A stretch of DNA of 64,000 nucleotides from an uncultured Clostridia bacterium (GTDB lineage: Bacteria > Bacillota > Clostridia > Christensenellales > Borkfalkiaceae). Within the stretch, counting starts at the first letter, position 1, and each line of letters begins with the position of its first letter. Position numbers and translations under genes: made by a program. Where the stretch lies: positions 1-64,000 of the forward strand of contig CALVWQ010000004.1 in NCBI GenBank assembly GCA_944367535.1, given 5' to 3'. Of the stretch, positions 45,239-54,343 are shown one piece after another. The notes below the pieces were generated by a model that saw only the letters and a list, made by a program, of their open reading frames with translations, ran no database searches and had not been told where the DNA came from.

Positions 45239-46132
45239 TTATTTGAATGACCCTAAAATATATTCCGCATATTTTGCCGCGACGTTAACGCCCGTAGCCG
45301 CCTCTATTCCCTCAAAAAACGCGTTGGAGTTAACCTCGCATATCACGGGTTCGCCGTTTTTGCCGAATAATATATCGACGCCGCAATAATCCATTCCGAG
45401 AACTCTTGCCGCTCTCTCCGCCTCGCTTATAAAATCGGCGAAAAACGCGTCTTTTAATTCTATTTTTTCACCTTTGCCGCCAAGCGCGATATTTGAACGG
45501 AAATCATTTTTATTGCTTCTCAGCATTGCTGCTTCCGCCTTACCGCCTATGACTATGACGCGCACGTCCTGTCCCACCCTGCCGTCTATATACCGCTGAT
45601 AAATATGCGGGACGGTTTTGAGTCTTTGCATCAGAGCAGTCAGTTCTGACATATTGTCCGCCTTATGCACTCCTTTGCCCATGGAGCCGAAACTCTCTTT
45701 AACCACGACGGGGAATCCGAGCCTTTCTGCAATGTTTCGGGCATCCTCATGAAAAAGAGGTGCTCCCGCGTCGTAGCAAAGCGGCGCGAATACCGTGTCC
45801 GGAAGATTGAAACCGTGTCCCGAGAGGGCTATTACCGTCTCACCCTTATCGTCGCATACTCTTATTTTATCGTGTCTGTTAAAAAGTCTTATACCTTTTT
45901 TTTCGAGTATAGCGGAAAGATATTTATCTTTATCGAGGTAAACGACAAAATCACAAAAAAAAGACGAGGCTTCGGACATCTCGCCGAATACACCCGTTCC
46001 GAGATAGCCGTCGGAAATTATTTCCGTATCCACTCCCCTTGCCGCAAATTCCGACATGAGCCTTTCCGCCTGACGAAGGCTCTGCCCAGGCACACCGAAA
46101 CGATTGACTATAATTTTACCCGTAAGTCCCAT
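45239..46132 (-). CDS. RimK-like ATP-grasp ligase
   Basis: A 297-residue ATP-grasp protein starting at ATG 46132. Features of the RimK/alpha-L-glutamate ligase group are VVVKESFGSMGKGV (~165-178, ATP-grasp glycine loop), QRYIDGRVGQDVRVIVIGGKAEAAMLR (~205-231) and the metal site FGKNGEPVICEVNSNAFFEGIE (~265-286). These enzymes form an amide bond between an amino acid and a protein, coenzyme or peptide. The acceptor is unknown, and the gene is monocistronic. Confidence 0.82.
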   Translation of the reverse strand: MGLTGKIIVNRFGVPGQSLRQAERLMSEFAARGVDTEIISDGYLGTGVFGEMSEASSFFCDFVVYLDKDKYLSAILEKKGIRLFNRHDKIRVCDDKGETVIALSGHGFNLPDTVFAPLCYDAGAPLFHEDARNIAERLGFPVVVKESFGSMGKGVHKADNMSELTALMQRLKTVPHIYQRYIDGRVGQDVRVIVIGGKAEAAMLRSNKNDFRSNIALGGKGEKIELKDAFFADFISEAERAARVLGMDYCGVDILFGKNGEPVICEVNSNAFFEGIEAATGVNVAAKYAEYILGSFK

Positions 46133-46213
46133 AAATTTTATTATACTACCTGTTTTATGTTTCGTCAAGGAGGTTTGAAAATATTTTCAGACATAAAATT
46201 TTCGGATTCGGTA

Positions 46214-46242
46214 TTGACAAAATACAGTCAGCATATTATAAT
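46214..46242 (+). promoter_or_regulatory. promoter of the orphan ncRNA (perfect consensus)
   Basis: TTGACA (46214-46219), 17-bp spacer, TATAAT (46237-46242). No open reading frame follows on this strand, so the promoter serves an RNA gene. Confidence 0.85.
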
Positions 46243-46248
46243 ATAGTT

Positions 46249-46521
46249 GAAAAAGGTAAAGCACCCGCAGGGTGTACCGATTACAGCAATTTAAGGGAGG
46301 GCAGACCAATGTACTTCGATGCAACAGACTCACAAATGTCTGCCGGATGCGTGTAAGACCGTAGAGAAGAAAACCCGAAAATGTCGTAAAGAAGGCAAGA
46401 TGGGTTTAGCGACAAAACGTCGGAGAGAAAATCGGAAAGCACACGCGTCGCGGCAAAAAAATTCGAACGGGATTCAAAACTGAATATATTACCGCCCGCG
46501 GCGAATACGTCGCGGGCGGTA
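46249..46521 (+). ncRNA. orphan structured RNA with pseudoknot potential
   Basis: About 270 nt from the predicted start to a terminator at 46490-46521 (TACCGCCCGCG / CGCGGGCGGTA), between two minus-strand genes. Pairings: GCACCC/GGGTGT hairpin (46261-46276); GGCAGAC (46300-46306) with GTCTGCC (46338-46344); GCGTGT (46349-46354) with ACACGC (46441-46446); inside that, AAACCC (46371-46376) with GGGTTT (46402-46407) and TGTCG (46382-46386) with CGACA (46410-46414), which interleave as an H-type pseudoknot. Long purine-rich unpaired stretches recall known multi-stem bacterial RNAs. It is not tRNA, tmRNA, RNase P or SRP RNA by any signature I know; a raiA-type RNA is one possibility that I cannot verify. 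Confidence 0.7.
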
Positions 46522-46731
46522 TGTCTTTAAATTCCTTAAATTCTTTTCGGCAATATGTTCCTAAAAATTTTAACGCTTTATATTAAAGAAATCTTCTATT
46601 CGTTAAAAATATCTTTCGATATTTCCTAATACTTTACAAAATTTACCGTCAATAAAGATTTTTATTATTAAGTATTAAACCGAAAATAATTTTTTTATTA
46701 AAACAATTATTCTTTGTAGAAAACCGACACC

Positions 46732-48180
46732 TTACTTTTTCCATGTGCGCGGGGTAAAAAGTATGATTATAGGAAATAATTCAAGTCTTCCCGCCAGCAT
46801 GGCAAAGGAAAGCGAAAGCTTAGAAAACCAATTGTATCCCGCGTAAGACGAGGCAGGTCCCACAAGATTAAGTCCGGGTCCGACGTTGCCTATACAGGCG
46901 AGAGTCGCGGAAAAGTTACTTAGAATATCTCCGCCGGAATAAGCGTCGAGCGATACGAGAAGCGTTACCGCCACAACGAACAGCATGTACAGAATAAAGT
47001 AAGAACGGACGTTCTGCTCCGTCTCGGAAGTGAGCGCGCTTCCCTCGTTTTTAACAGTTATTACCGCGCGCGGATTTATCATTCTCTTTATATCTGCAGC
47101 GCCCGACTTACACAGTACTATAACTCTAGAAACTTTCATTCCGCCACCCGTGGAACCGCCGCATGCGCCTACTACGGTCAAAACAAGAAGAATACCCTTT
47201 GAGAGCGCTGGCCACGTATTGAAGTCCGCCGTGGCAAAACCTGTCGTGGAACTTATAGACGTAACTTGGAAGAAAGAATAGCGTAGCGCAGCGGAAAAGT
47301 CTGCGCACATACCGAGAATGTTTATCGCAATAATGAGCGTGGAAACGACGACTATCGCAAAATAAGTGAGAAATTCCCTGTTTCTGAATGCTTTGGAAAA
47401 ATTTCCTATTATAAAAAGATAATATACGTTGAAATTCACGCCGAATAAAAACATAAATACTGCGATGACCATCTCGACGTAAACGCTGTTATAGTAAGCG
47501 ATACTCCCGTTATGAGTACCGAAACCGCCCGTACCTGCGGTGGAAAAAGAATTTAAAAGACTTTCGTAAAGATTCAGTCCGCCCGTACAAAGAAGGATTG
47601 TTTCAATCAATGTCATTATAACGTAAATACCGTAAAGAATCTGTGCGGTATTGCGTATTTTCCCGACGAGTTTACTCGACGAAGGGCCCGGGGACTCCGC
47701 CTTAAAAATATGCATTGCGCCCGACCCGCTCGCGGGTATCACCGCGAGCACGAATACGAGCACGCCCATGCCGCCTATCCAGTGTGTGAAAAGCCGCCAG
47801 AACATTCCGCTTTTAGAGAGCGTCTCGACGTTATTGAGTATACTCGCCCCGGTCGTCGTGAAACCCGAAACCGTCTCGAAAAAGGCGTCGATATAATTAG
47901 GTATTTCTCCGCCTATCACAAAACATGTCGCACCCACAAGCGACATGATTATCCATGCTAGAGCGACGATGACGAATCCTTCTTTTGCATAAATGGACCT
48001 GTCTTTTATTTTGATTAAAGAAAGCGCCGTCCCTGCCGCCGTCAGCCCCGCCATGGGCAAAAGGTAGTTTAAATAGGTATTTTCCCTATAATAAATTCCC
48101 ACAAATAGAGGGAATATCATGAGCAAGGCCTCTATAAGCATGACCTTACCGAGAACGTTTGCGACCAGCCTGTGATTCAT
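46732..48180 (-). CDS. trkH: TrkH/KtrB family potassium transporter subunit
   Basis: A 482-residue polytopic K+ channel-like subunit with four MPM repeats. Selectivity-filter segments are recognisable: FTTTGASIL (~107-115), STAGTGGFGTH (~215), TSISSTTGFATADF (~315) and a fourth ACIGNVGPGLNLVGP (~435). It takes up K+ and is gated by the cytosolic RCK subunit TrkA, encoded immediately upstream (1-nt gap). Secure. Confidence 0.93.
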   Translation of the reverse strand: MNHRLVANVLGKVMLIEALLMIFPLFVGIYYRENTYLNYLLPMAGLTAAGTALSLIKIKDRSIYAKEGFVIVALAWIIMSLVGATCFVIGGEIPNYIDAFFETVSGFTTTGASILNNVETLSKSGMFWRLFTHWIGGMGVLVFVLAVIPASGSGAMHIFKAESPGPSSSKLVGKIRNTAQILYGIYVIMTLIETILLCTGGLNLYESLLNSFSTAGTGGFGTHNGSIAYYNSVYVEMVIAVFMFLFGVNFNVYYLFIIGNFSKAFRNREFLTYFAIVVVSTLIIAINILGMCADFSAALRYSFFQVTSISSTTGFATADFNTWPALSKGILLVLTVVGACGGSTGGGMKVSRVIVLCKSGAADIKRMINPRAVITVKNEGSALTSETEQNVRSYFILYMLFVVAVTLLVSLDAYSGGDILSNFSATLACIGNVGPGLNLVGPASSYAGYNWFSKLSLSFAMLAGRLELFPIIILFTPRTWKK

Positions 48181-48181
48181 A

Positions 48182-49534
48182 TCATATCAACATATCGTTA
48201 AGCGCGGAAATTTTGCGTTCCGCCGCCACTACGATTACCCTGTCCCCCAACAAAAACCGTGTTTCACCGACGGGCAGAATAAATTCCCCGTCCCTGACGA
48301 TGCCGCCGATGAGCGTGTCTTTCTTTATTTTGAGTTCGCTCAACTTCTTATTTATACCGGAGAAATCTCCGCCGACCGTAAATTCCACCGCCTCGACTTT
48401 GTCGTGCAGTTTATACAGCGCATTCATTCCCTCCGACTTTTCAGACAATTCTTTTCTGACAAACCTGATTATGTGATTTGCAATGGAATTACGAGGCGAT
48501 ACAACCGTATCCAAGCCGAATTTTTTCACCATATCGGTAACGGTCGGTCTGTCCACCTTGGTAACCACTTTGCCCACGCCGAGCATTTTGGCGTATAGCG
48601 ATATAATAACGTTTTCCTCGTCAACGCCCGTGAGCGTAACGCACGCGTCGCTGGTTTTAAGTCCTTCTTCGCGCAATATATTCTGGTCTGTGCCGTCGCC
48701 GAAAAGAATAGTCGCCTCCGGTATTCTCTCGCTGAGTTCCTTGCAGCGGGTTTTATCGTTTTCGATAATCTTTACCGCGACTCCGTTTTTTACAAGTTCG
48801 GACGTAAGATAATATGCTATTTTACTTCCGCCGATAATAAAAACCGAACGCACGGGAGATTTGAAAATTTTAAGTTTTTTGCAGAACGCTTTCAATTCGG
48901 ATTCGGTGGCGATTATATATACGCTGTCGTTTTCGTGAATCACAAAATCGCCGCGCGGAATAAAGACTTTATCCTCTCTTTTTACCATGCAGAACAAAAA
49001 TTTGCATTTATATTGCGCCGCGACCTCCATAAGCGGTTTATCTTTTATGGAATTAGCCGCTGAAATATAAAACTCGACGAGCAGCGCCTTCCCGCCCGCG
49101 AAACTTTCCACACTCTTTGCCGAAGGAAAATCCAAAACGTTTATGATATCCATTGCCGCGCGGTATTCGGGATTAAAAGCGAGGTCAAGACCGAGATATT
49201 CGCGGAGACTTTCCATTTCCTTAAAATACTGCGGGTCGCGAACTCGCGCTATCGTTCTCTTTGCGCCGAGTTTTTTTGCGAGCACGCAACAGAGGACGTT
49301 AGTCTCGTCGCGGGAAGTGCAGGCAATGAAAAAGTCGGCGGACTCCACACCTGCGTCGCTTAAAACGCTGCGCTCCAATCCGCCGCCTATTATACCGTTG
49401 ACGTCATATTTGTTCACGGCGTTCGCAACCTTGGTCTCGCTGAGGTCCACCACGACTATGTCGTGCCCCTCTTTGACGAAACTCTCGATTAAAGTAGTAC
49501 CTACTTTTCCCACGCCTATGATTATAATTCTCAT
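48182..49534 (-). CDS. trkA: TrkA potassium-uptake regulatory subunit
   Basis: A 450-residue tandem RCK protein starting at ATG 49534 (MRIIIIGVGKVGTTL). Two RCK_N Rossmann units (GVGKVG at ~6-11; FIIGGSKIAYYLTSEL at ~235) each followed by an RCK_C unit (~145-220 and ~370-450). It binds NAD(H)/ATP and gates TrkH. RCK_C domains are frequent c-di-AMP receptors in Firmicutes, and a c-di-AMP synthase gene is in this window, but binding here is untested. Cotranscribed with trkH. Confidence 0.93.
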   Translation of the reverse strand: MRIIIIGVGKVGTTLIESFVKEGHDIVVVDLSETKVANAVNKYDVNGIIGGGLERSVLSDAGVESADFFIACTSRDETNVLCCVLAKKLGAKRTIARVRDPQYFKEMESLREYLGLDLAFNPEYRAAMDIINVLDFPSAKSVESFAGGKALLVEFYISAANSIKDKPLMEVAAQYKCKFLFCMVKREDKVFIPRGDFVIHENDSVYIIATESELKAFCKKLKIFKSPVRSVFIIGGSKIAYYLTSELVKNGVAVKIIENDKTRCKELSERIPEATILFGDGTDQNILREEGLKTSDACVTLTGVDEENVIISLYAKMLGVGKVVTKVDRPTVTDMVKKFGLDTVVSPRNSIANHIIRFVRKELSEKSEGMNALYKLHDKVEAVEFTVGGDFSGINKKLSELKIKKDTLIGGIVRDGEFILPVGETRFLLGDRVIVVAAERKISALNDMLI

Positions 49535-49609
49535 AATTTTCCCATAAGCCGCGCCGCAAATGCGCTGTCGGCGCGGCAATCAACTACCGATATAATTTTT
49601 CAAAGCCCG

Positions 49610-51061
49610 TCAATTTTGTTTGTCAAGCGCTGACACGGCTTCGAGAATGGTTTTTTCCTTTGCTTTGAGCCCGAACTGGTCGACGGCAATTTTATTTTTT
49701 TCGCCGTGCGTAAGACAGCCCGCGCCGCCCACGCAACCGCCTACACACGCCATCCCCTCTATAAAATTGGCATCCGAAAGATTTTTGCTCTTTTTAATGA
49801 GTGCTACTTTGCAAGCCTCTATACCGTCGCAGGAAACGGGCTTTAAATTAAAGTCCGTAAGTCCCTGTTCTTTAAGCCCCTCGGCGACGGCATCCGCAAG
49901 TCCGCCGCAACGCGCAAAAATTCTGCCGAAATAAGAGGCATTGTCAAGACTGCTTTCGGGGAGAGTGGTAATATCAATATCTTTGCTGTCGAAAAGAGCC
50001 TGCAATTCTTCGAATGTCATCGCCACGTCCACATAATCCTTGACTTCTTCCCTGCGCACTTCCGCTTTTTTTGCGGTGCAAGGTCCTATGAATACTACCT
50101 TTGCGCCTTTGAATTTATCCTTAATATATTTCGCGATAGTCGCCATAGGCGAAAGATTGTGCGAAATATACGGAACTAGTTCCGGAAAACTTTTCTTTAC
50201 GTAATCAACAAAAGCGGGACAGCAAGAACTAGTTAAAAAACCCTTTTCGGCGAGCTCTTTGGATTCCGCCTTTGCCACCATATCTGCGCCGAGAGCGGCT
50301 TCCATCACCGTATCGAATCCGAGTTCTTTAATGCCAGACACGACCTGCCCGAGTTTCGCATAAGAAAACTGGCTTGAAATCGACGGTGCCACAACCGCGT
50401 ACATTTTATATGCCGTGTTGTTTTTGCTGTTTTTAAGCAGTTCTATTACGTTTACGATAAAAGATTTATCTGTTATCGCCCCGAACGGACACTGATACAC
50501 ACACGCGCCGCATGATATACATTTGGAATCGTCTATTTTAGCGGCTTTATTCTCGTCCATCGATATGGCTTTTATTTTACAAGCCGTCTGACATGGTCTT
50601 TTGAAATTATGAATTGCGCTGTAAGGACAGACTTTTGCGCAAGCGCCGCACTCCACGCATTTATTCTTGTCGATATGCGCTTTCTGGTGCTCGTCGAATG
50701 TTATTGCGCCCATGCGGCAGACATCCTCACAGCGGTGCGCAAGACAACCCCTGCAAGCGTCGGTAACTTCGAATCCGCCCATAGGACACTCATCGCAAGC
50801 TATGTCTATAACCTGAATGACGTTGCCATCTTCATTGCAATCGCTCATGGCGAGTTTTACCCTTTCCGTGAGAATTGCTCGCTCCTTATACACGCAGCAG
50901 CGCATCGTGGGCACTTTGCCGGGTACGATTATCCTGGGAATGTCGATAGCTGTTTGCGGAAGTCTGCCCGCCCAAGCCTCGCGCGCCACCTCTCGCAGGA
51001 CTTTATATTTAAGATGCTGAACTTTGGTATCGAATTTTCTCATAATACCCCGATTTGACAT
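49610..51061 (-). CDS. group B [FeFe]-hydrogenase
   Basis: A 483-residue monomeric [FeFe]-hydrogenase. An N-terminal region with Cys pairs (CDECP, CRGCLAHRCEDVC, ~90-115) and ferredoxin-like [4Fe-4S] sites (CVECGACAKVCP, CISCGACVYQCP, ~135-195) precedes the H-cluster domain: L1 TSSCCPAF, L2 GPCTAKKAE and L3 EGMACVGGC. The L1/L2 form (CCP, GPCxxKKxE) marks group B, whose members are ferredoxin-linked and poorly characterised. It probably exchanges electrons with reduced ferredoxin, making H2 or sensing it. Start at 51061 is tentative; ATG 51043 has a better G-rich site. It lies just downstream of the Flx-Hdr-fumarate reductase cluster. Confidence 0.87.
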   Translation of the reverse strand: MSNRGIMRKFDTKVQHLKYKVLREVAREAWAGRLPQTAIDIPRIIVPGKVPTMRCCVYKERAILTERVKLAMSDCNEDGNVIQVIDIACDECPMGGFEVTDACRGCLAHRCEDVCRMGAITFDEHQKAHIDKNKCVECGACAKVCPYSAIHNFKRPCQTACKIKAISMDENKAAKIDDSKCISCGACVYQCPFGAITDKSFIVNVIELLKNSKNNTAYKMYAVVAPSISSQFSYAKLGQVVSGIKELGFDTVMEAALGADMVAKAESKELAEKGFLTSSCCPAFVDYVKKSFPELVPYISHNLSPMATIAKYIKDKFKGAKVVFIGPCTAKKAEVRREEVKDYVDVAMTFEELQALFDSKDIDITTLPESSLDNASYFGRIFARCGGLADAVAEGLKEQGLTDFNLKPVSCDGIEACKVALIKKSKNLSDANFIEGMACVGGCVGGAGCLTHGEKNKIAVDQFGLKAKEKTILEAVSALDKQN

Positions 51062-51185
51062 GCGGTCCGCCCCGCATGGTTATTACATATTCTCAATATT
51101 TAATTTACTTTTTCAGTAGGTTTTTCGGTGTGGTCAATTTCTATATAATATATATTCCCCGCAATATTACGAGTTTATAATCAGT

Positions 51186-51210
51186 CGCGCCGCGAATTTA
51201 TCGCGGCGCG
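51186..51210 (-). terminator. hairpin at the end of the fumarate reductase operon
   Basis: CGCGCCGCGA and TCGCGGCGCG, 10 bp, 5-nt loop, 6 nt past the stop of the exporter gene. There is no U-run, so it may be an mRNA 3' stabiliser rather than a full terminator. Confidence 0.6.
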
Positions 51211-51215
51211 GACAA

Positions 51216-52685
51216 TTACATTAAAATAACGAGGAACTGCGATACTAAAACGACCGCAACCAGCGCTATCGGATAAGTCGCCGCATAAGCGGAGGCGACG
51301 TCGTCCGTCCCCGAAACGTTTATTAAGGTTCCGAGCGCCGGAGTACTCGTCATACCGCCCGTAATGGATCCGAGATTGTTCAAAAGACCGATTTTCAATA
51401 CGTGCTTTGCGAAGAAGAAACCGATGAACATCGGCACAATCGTCATGACCGCGCCGCCGATAAACCCGTAAAGCACGAGCATGCCGCCGAGTTCCGATTT
51501 ACTGATTTCACTGACGAGGCTTACTCCTCCCGACACGCCTGCGCCGATAAGGAATAACATGAGCCCGAATTCACGGAATACTTTAATGGTCTTTTCGGGT
51601 ACGTCGAGCGAAAGTTTGCCTATCTTACCGAAATGCCCGAATATTAAGCACATTATGAGCACGCCGCCCGTATTACCGAGCGAGAAACACGCGCCGTCAT
51701 AACCTTTGCCCGTAAGCGGAATGGTTATTGAGCCCACCGCTATCCCGCAGACGACTGCGAGTGCAAAAGGCATAAGCCCGAACGGGTCGCATTCTAAAAG
51801 TCCTTCTCTTTTCACATGCAGTTCTTTTGCGCCCGCAGTGAGAATGAGTCTTTCCTTGCTCATGTCGGCTTTCATAATCTTGGGGACGAGTTGCACGAAA
51901 AGCACGACCCCCACGACGCCGAACGGATACGCCACCGCGTGTCCGAGCGTCACGGAATTTCTCAAAGAGGCATCCGCCGCTTCTTTTGCCGCCGAAAAGC
52001 CCGGCGTGGTCGTCAGCGCGCCCGAAAGCACGCCTGCGGAAAACTCGGGGCTTATTCCCGGAATAAGCGTAAATAAAGCCGCAACCGCGCCGCCCGCGAC
52101 GATTATGAGCACGCCGAGAAGCACATACGATTTTGCGTTCTTTTTAAGATTTTTGAAAAAACTCGGACCTGCGATGAATCCTACCGCAGCGACAAACAGA
52201 ATAAGTCCGATATTCTGCACAATGTTCTCAAAATAGCCGTTGAGCGTGGATTCGGTGTCCTGCATATAAAAGACGTCGAATATAGGCGCGTCTTTAAGCC
52301 ACGGAAGCGTACATAGATAACCGAACAAAATAGCGACGAGGAACACGCCCGCAGTACCGAGCGAGACGCCCTTTATGGTTATTCTGCCGAGCAGATACCC
52401 TATCAGCGCGACGAGGAAAAGTCCCGTGAGAAGCGCTATGACCTGACTGACGTTGAATACTTCCTCTACGCCGTTATCGACTTTAAGCGCGTTTACGATA
52501 CACCATGCCGCAATTCCGCCGGCAATCAAAACCGCTAAGGTTATCCAAAGCCACTTTAAGTTGCGTTTTTTCTCGGGCGCGCCGTTAGAATTCCCCGCGC
52601 CCTCTGTCACGACGGAAGCTTCGGCGCCGCCGTTTTCGGAAGCTACTGCTTCGGAAACCTCCGTTTTTTCAATTTCTTTTTCCAT
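51216..52685 (-). CDS. AspT/YidE-family transporter, probable C4-dicarboxylate exporter
   Basis: A 489-residue membrane protein of the aspartate-alanine antiporter (AspT/YidE/YbjL duplication) fold. A polar ~40-residue N-terminus precedes about 11-12 TM helices in two homologous halves, each with the conserved G-x-L-(S/T)-G-(A/G)-x-T-T-T/S-P motif: GVLSGALTTTPGFSAA (~220) and GSITGGMTSTPALGTL (~445). The RCK domains usual between halves in AspT are replaced by a ~30-residue linker. It is the last gene after fumarate reductase, so export of succinate or exchange with fumarate/malate is likely but inferred. Confidence 0.83.
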   Translation of the reverse strand: MEKEIEKTEVSEAVASENGGAEASVVTEGAGNSNGAPEKKRNLKWLWITLAVLIAGGIAAWCIVNALKVDNGVEEVFNVSQVIALLTGLFLVALIGYLLGRITIKGVSLGTAGVFLVAILFGYLCTLPWLKDAPIFDVFYMQDTESTLNGYFENIVQNIGLILFVAAVGFIAGPSFFKNLKKNAKSYVLLGVLIIVAGGAVAALFTLIPGISPEFSAGVLSGALTTTPGFSAAKEAADASLRNSVTLGHAVAYPFGVVGVVLFVQLVPKIMKADMSKERLILTAGAKELHVKREGLLECDPFGLMPFALAVVCGIAVGSITIPLTGKGYDGACFSLGNTGGVLIMCLIFGHFGKIGKLSLDVPEKTIKVFREFGLMLFLIGAGVSGGVSLVSEISKSELGGMLVLYGFIGGAVMTIVPMFIGFFFAKHVLKIGLLNNLGSITGGMTSTPALGTLINVSGTDDVASAYAATYPIALVAVVLVSQFLVILM

Positions 52686-52727
52686 TTTTAACTCCTTATA
52701 ACTGAAACGACTTTAAACCGCTGTCTA

Positions 52728-54332
52728 TTACATATCCTTTCTTCTGTAATCGGGAAGAATACGTGGCGAACTCACTTTGGGCGAAATCTTTGCTGCGGCA
52801 AGTTCTTTCTCGAACGCGTCGACGTGCGAAAGCGAAAGTTTTCCGACTTTCACGGTCTTTGCTTTTTCGCAGGCGTTACTGCCCGCATTTCTGCCGAATA
52901 CTATTATATCGAGAAGCGAATTGCCCATGAGCCTGTTCCTGCCGTGTATGCCTCCCACCGCTTCGCCCGCGACAAACAGATTTTCGACGCCGCTCTGCCC
53001 GTCCGCCGAAATATCGATACCGCCGTTCTGATAATGGAGCGTCGGATAAACAAGAATAGGTTCTTTTCTTATATCGATACCGTATTTGCCGAACATTCTC
53101 ATCATTGCGGGGATACGTTTTTCGATTGTCCCCTCGCCGCCGAGCTGTTCAATCATCGGAGTATCGAGCCATACGCCTACGCCGTCGGTAGTCTTTACTC
53201 CTTTATTTCTCTTATTACATTCTCTTATTATCGTAGAGGCGGTTACGTCCCTTGTTTCAAGAGAATAAACGAACGCGTTTCCGTCCGCATTGACGAGCTG
53301 CGCACCGAGAGAGCGCACCTTTTCCGTCACGAGCGCGCCGAAAATCTGGGTAGGTTCGGCAACGCCGGTGGGGTGATACTGCAAGGTATCCGCGTAAAGA
53401 AGTTTCGCTCCCGCACGATAAGCGAGAATAAGTCCGTCCGCCGTCGCGCCGTAGTGGTTGGAGGTCGGGAAGCCCTGATAGTGAAGCCTGCCCGCGCCGC
53501 CCGTGGCGATTATGACCGTCTTGGCTTTGGCGATGAGAATCTCCTTCGTCTCCATGTTGAGAAGAACCGCGCCGCAAGCCTGACCTTTATCGTCCTTTAT
53601 TATCTCTATCGCCGCGGTGAAATCGACGACGGGGATATTTCTGTTCAATACTTCGTCGCGCAGAGTTCTCATTATTTCCGCGCCCGAATAGTCTTTGCAT
53701 GCGTGCATTCTTTTTCTCGACGTGCCGCCGCCGTGCGTGGTTATCATGGTGCCGTCGGGGGCTTTGTCGAACATTACCCCGAGGTCGTTAAGCCACTTTA
53801 TGGCGTCGGGCGCCTCGTTAACGAGTTTATATAAAAGTTCGTGTTTTGCCGCAAAATGGCCGCCGCCGAACGCGTCGAGATAGTGTATTGCGGGGCTGTC
53901 GTTTTCTTTATCCGCCGCCTGTATTCCGCCTTCCGCCATCATGGTATTGGCGTCACCTATGCGGAGTTTTGTTACCATCATGACGTTTGCGCCGCCCATG
54001 TGCGCCGTAATCGCCGCGGAAGAACCCGCGCCGCCGCCGCCTATCACCAGCACGTCCACGTCGTAATCGGGTTTATCGAGATTGATTTGATAATCTCTAA
54101 TCCTCGGTCTGCCCTGCAAGAGGTCGGCAAGTTCGTGCAGAACCTTATCGCCTTTATTGGGTCCGACTTTAAGCGTCTCGTATGCGCTCTCTATATAGTC
54201 GGGATGGTTTTCTTTTAATACGGTATCCTTTTCTTCGGCAGACATTCTGGGGAAAAGATTTTTAAGCCTTTCCGCCCTCGTCGCCTCAACTTTTTTCATC
54301 GACTGCAACTGTTCTTCGGTATAATGATACAT
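52728..54332 (-). CDS. fumarate reductase flavoprotein subunit (FrdA/TfrA-like)
   Basis: A 534-residue flavoprotein of the succinate dehydrogenase/fumarate reductase family. An unusual ~90-residue helical N-terminus precedes the FAD motif VIGGGGAGSSAAITA (~95-109). Active-site features follow: THGGGTSRKRMH (~215), QYHPTG (~355) and GIHGRNRLMGNSLLDIIVFGRNAG (~475). The family's C-terminal helical domain is short. It reduces fumarate to succinate. No membrane anchor (FrdC/D) exists in the window, and the partner iron-sulfur protein is encoded 11 nt upstream, so the enzyme should be soluble and linked to Hdr-Flx, as thiol:fumarate reductase is in methanogens. Confidence 0.88.
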   Translation of the reverse strand: MYHYTEEQLQSMKKVEATRAERLKNLFPRMSAEEKDTVLKENHPDYIESAYETLKVGPNKGDKVLHELADLLQGRPRIRDYQINLDKPDYDVDVLVIGGGGAGSSAAITAHMGGANVMMVTKLRIGDANTMMAEGGIQAADKENDSPAIHYLDAFGGGHFAAKHELLYKLVNEAPDAIKWLNDLGVMFDKAPDGTMITTHGGGTSRKRMHACKDYSGAEIMRTLRDEVLNRNIPVVDFTAAIEIIKDDKGQACGAVLLNMETKEILIAKAKTVIIATGGAGRLHYQGFPTSNHYGATADGLILAYRAGAKLLYADTLQYHPTGVAEPTQIFGALVTEKVRSLGAQLVNADGNAFVYSLETRDVTASTIIRECNKRNKGVKTTDGVGVWLDTPMIEQLGGEGTIEKRIPAMMRMFGKYGIDIRKEPILVYPTLHYQNGGIDISADGQSGVENLFVAGEAVGGIHGRNRLMGNSLLDIIVFGRNAGSNACEKAKTVKVGKLSLSHVDAFEKELAAAKISPKVSSPRILPDYRRKDM

Positions 54333-54343
54333 AATGCGTCTCC

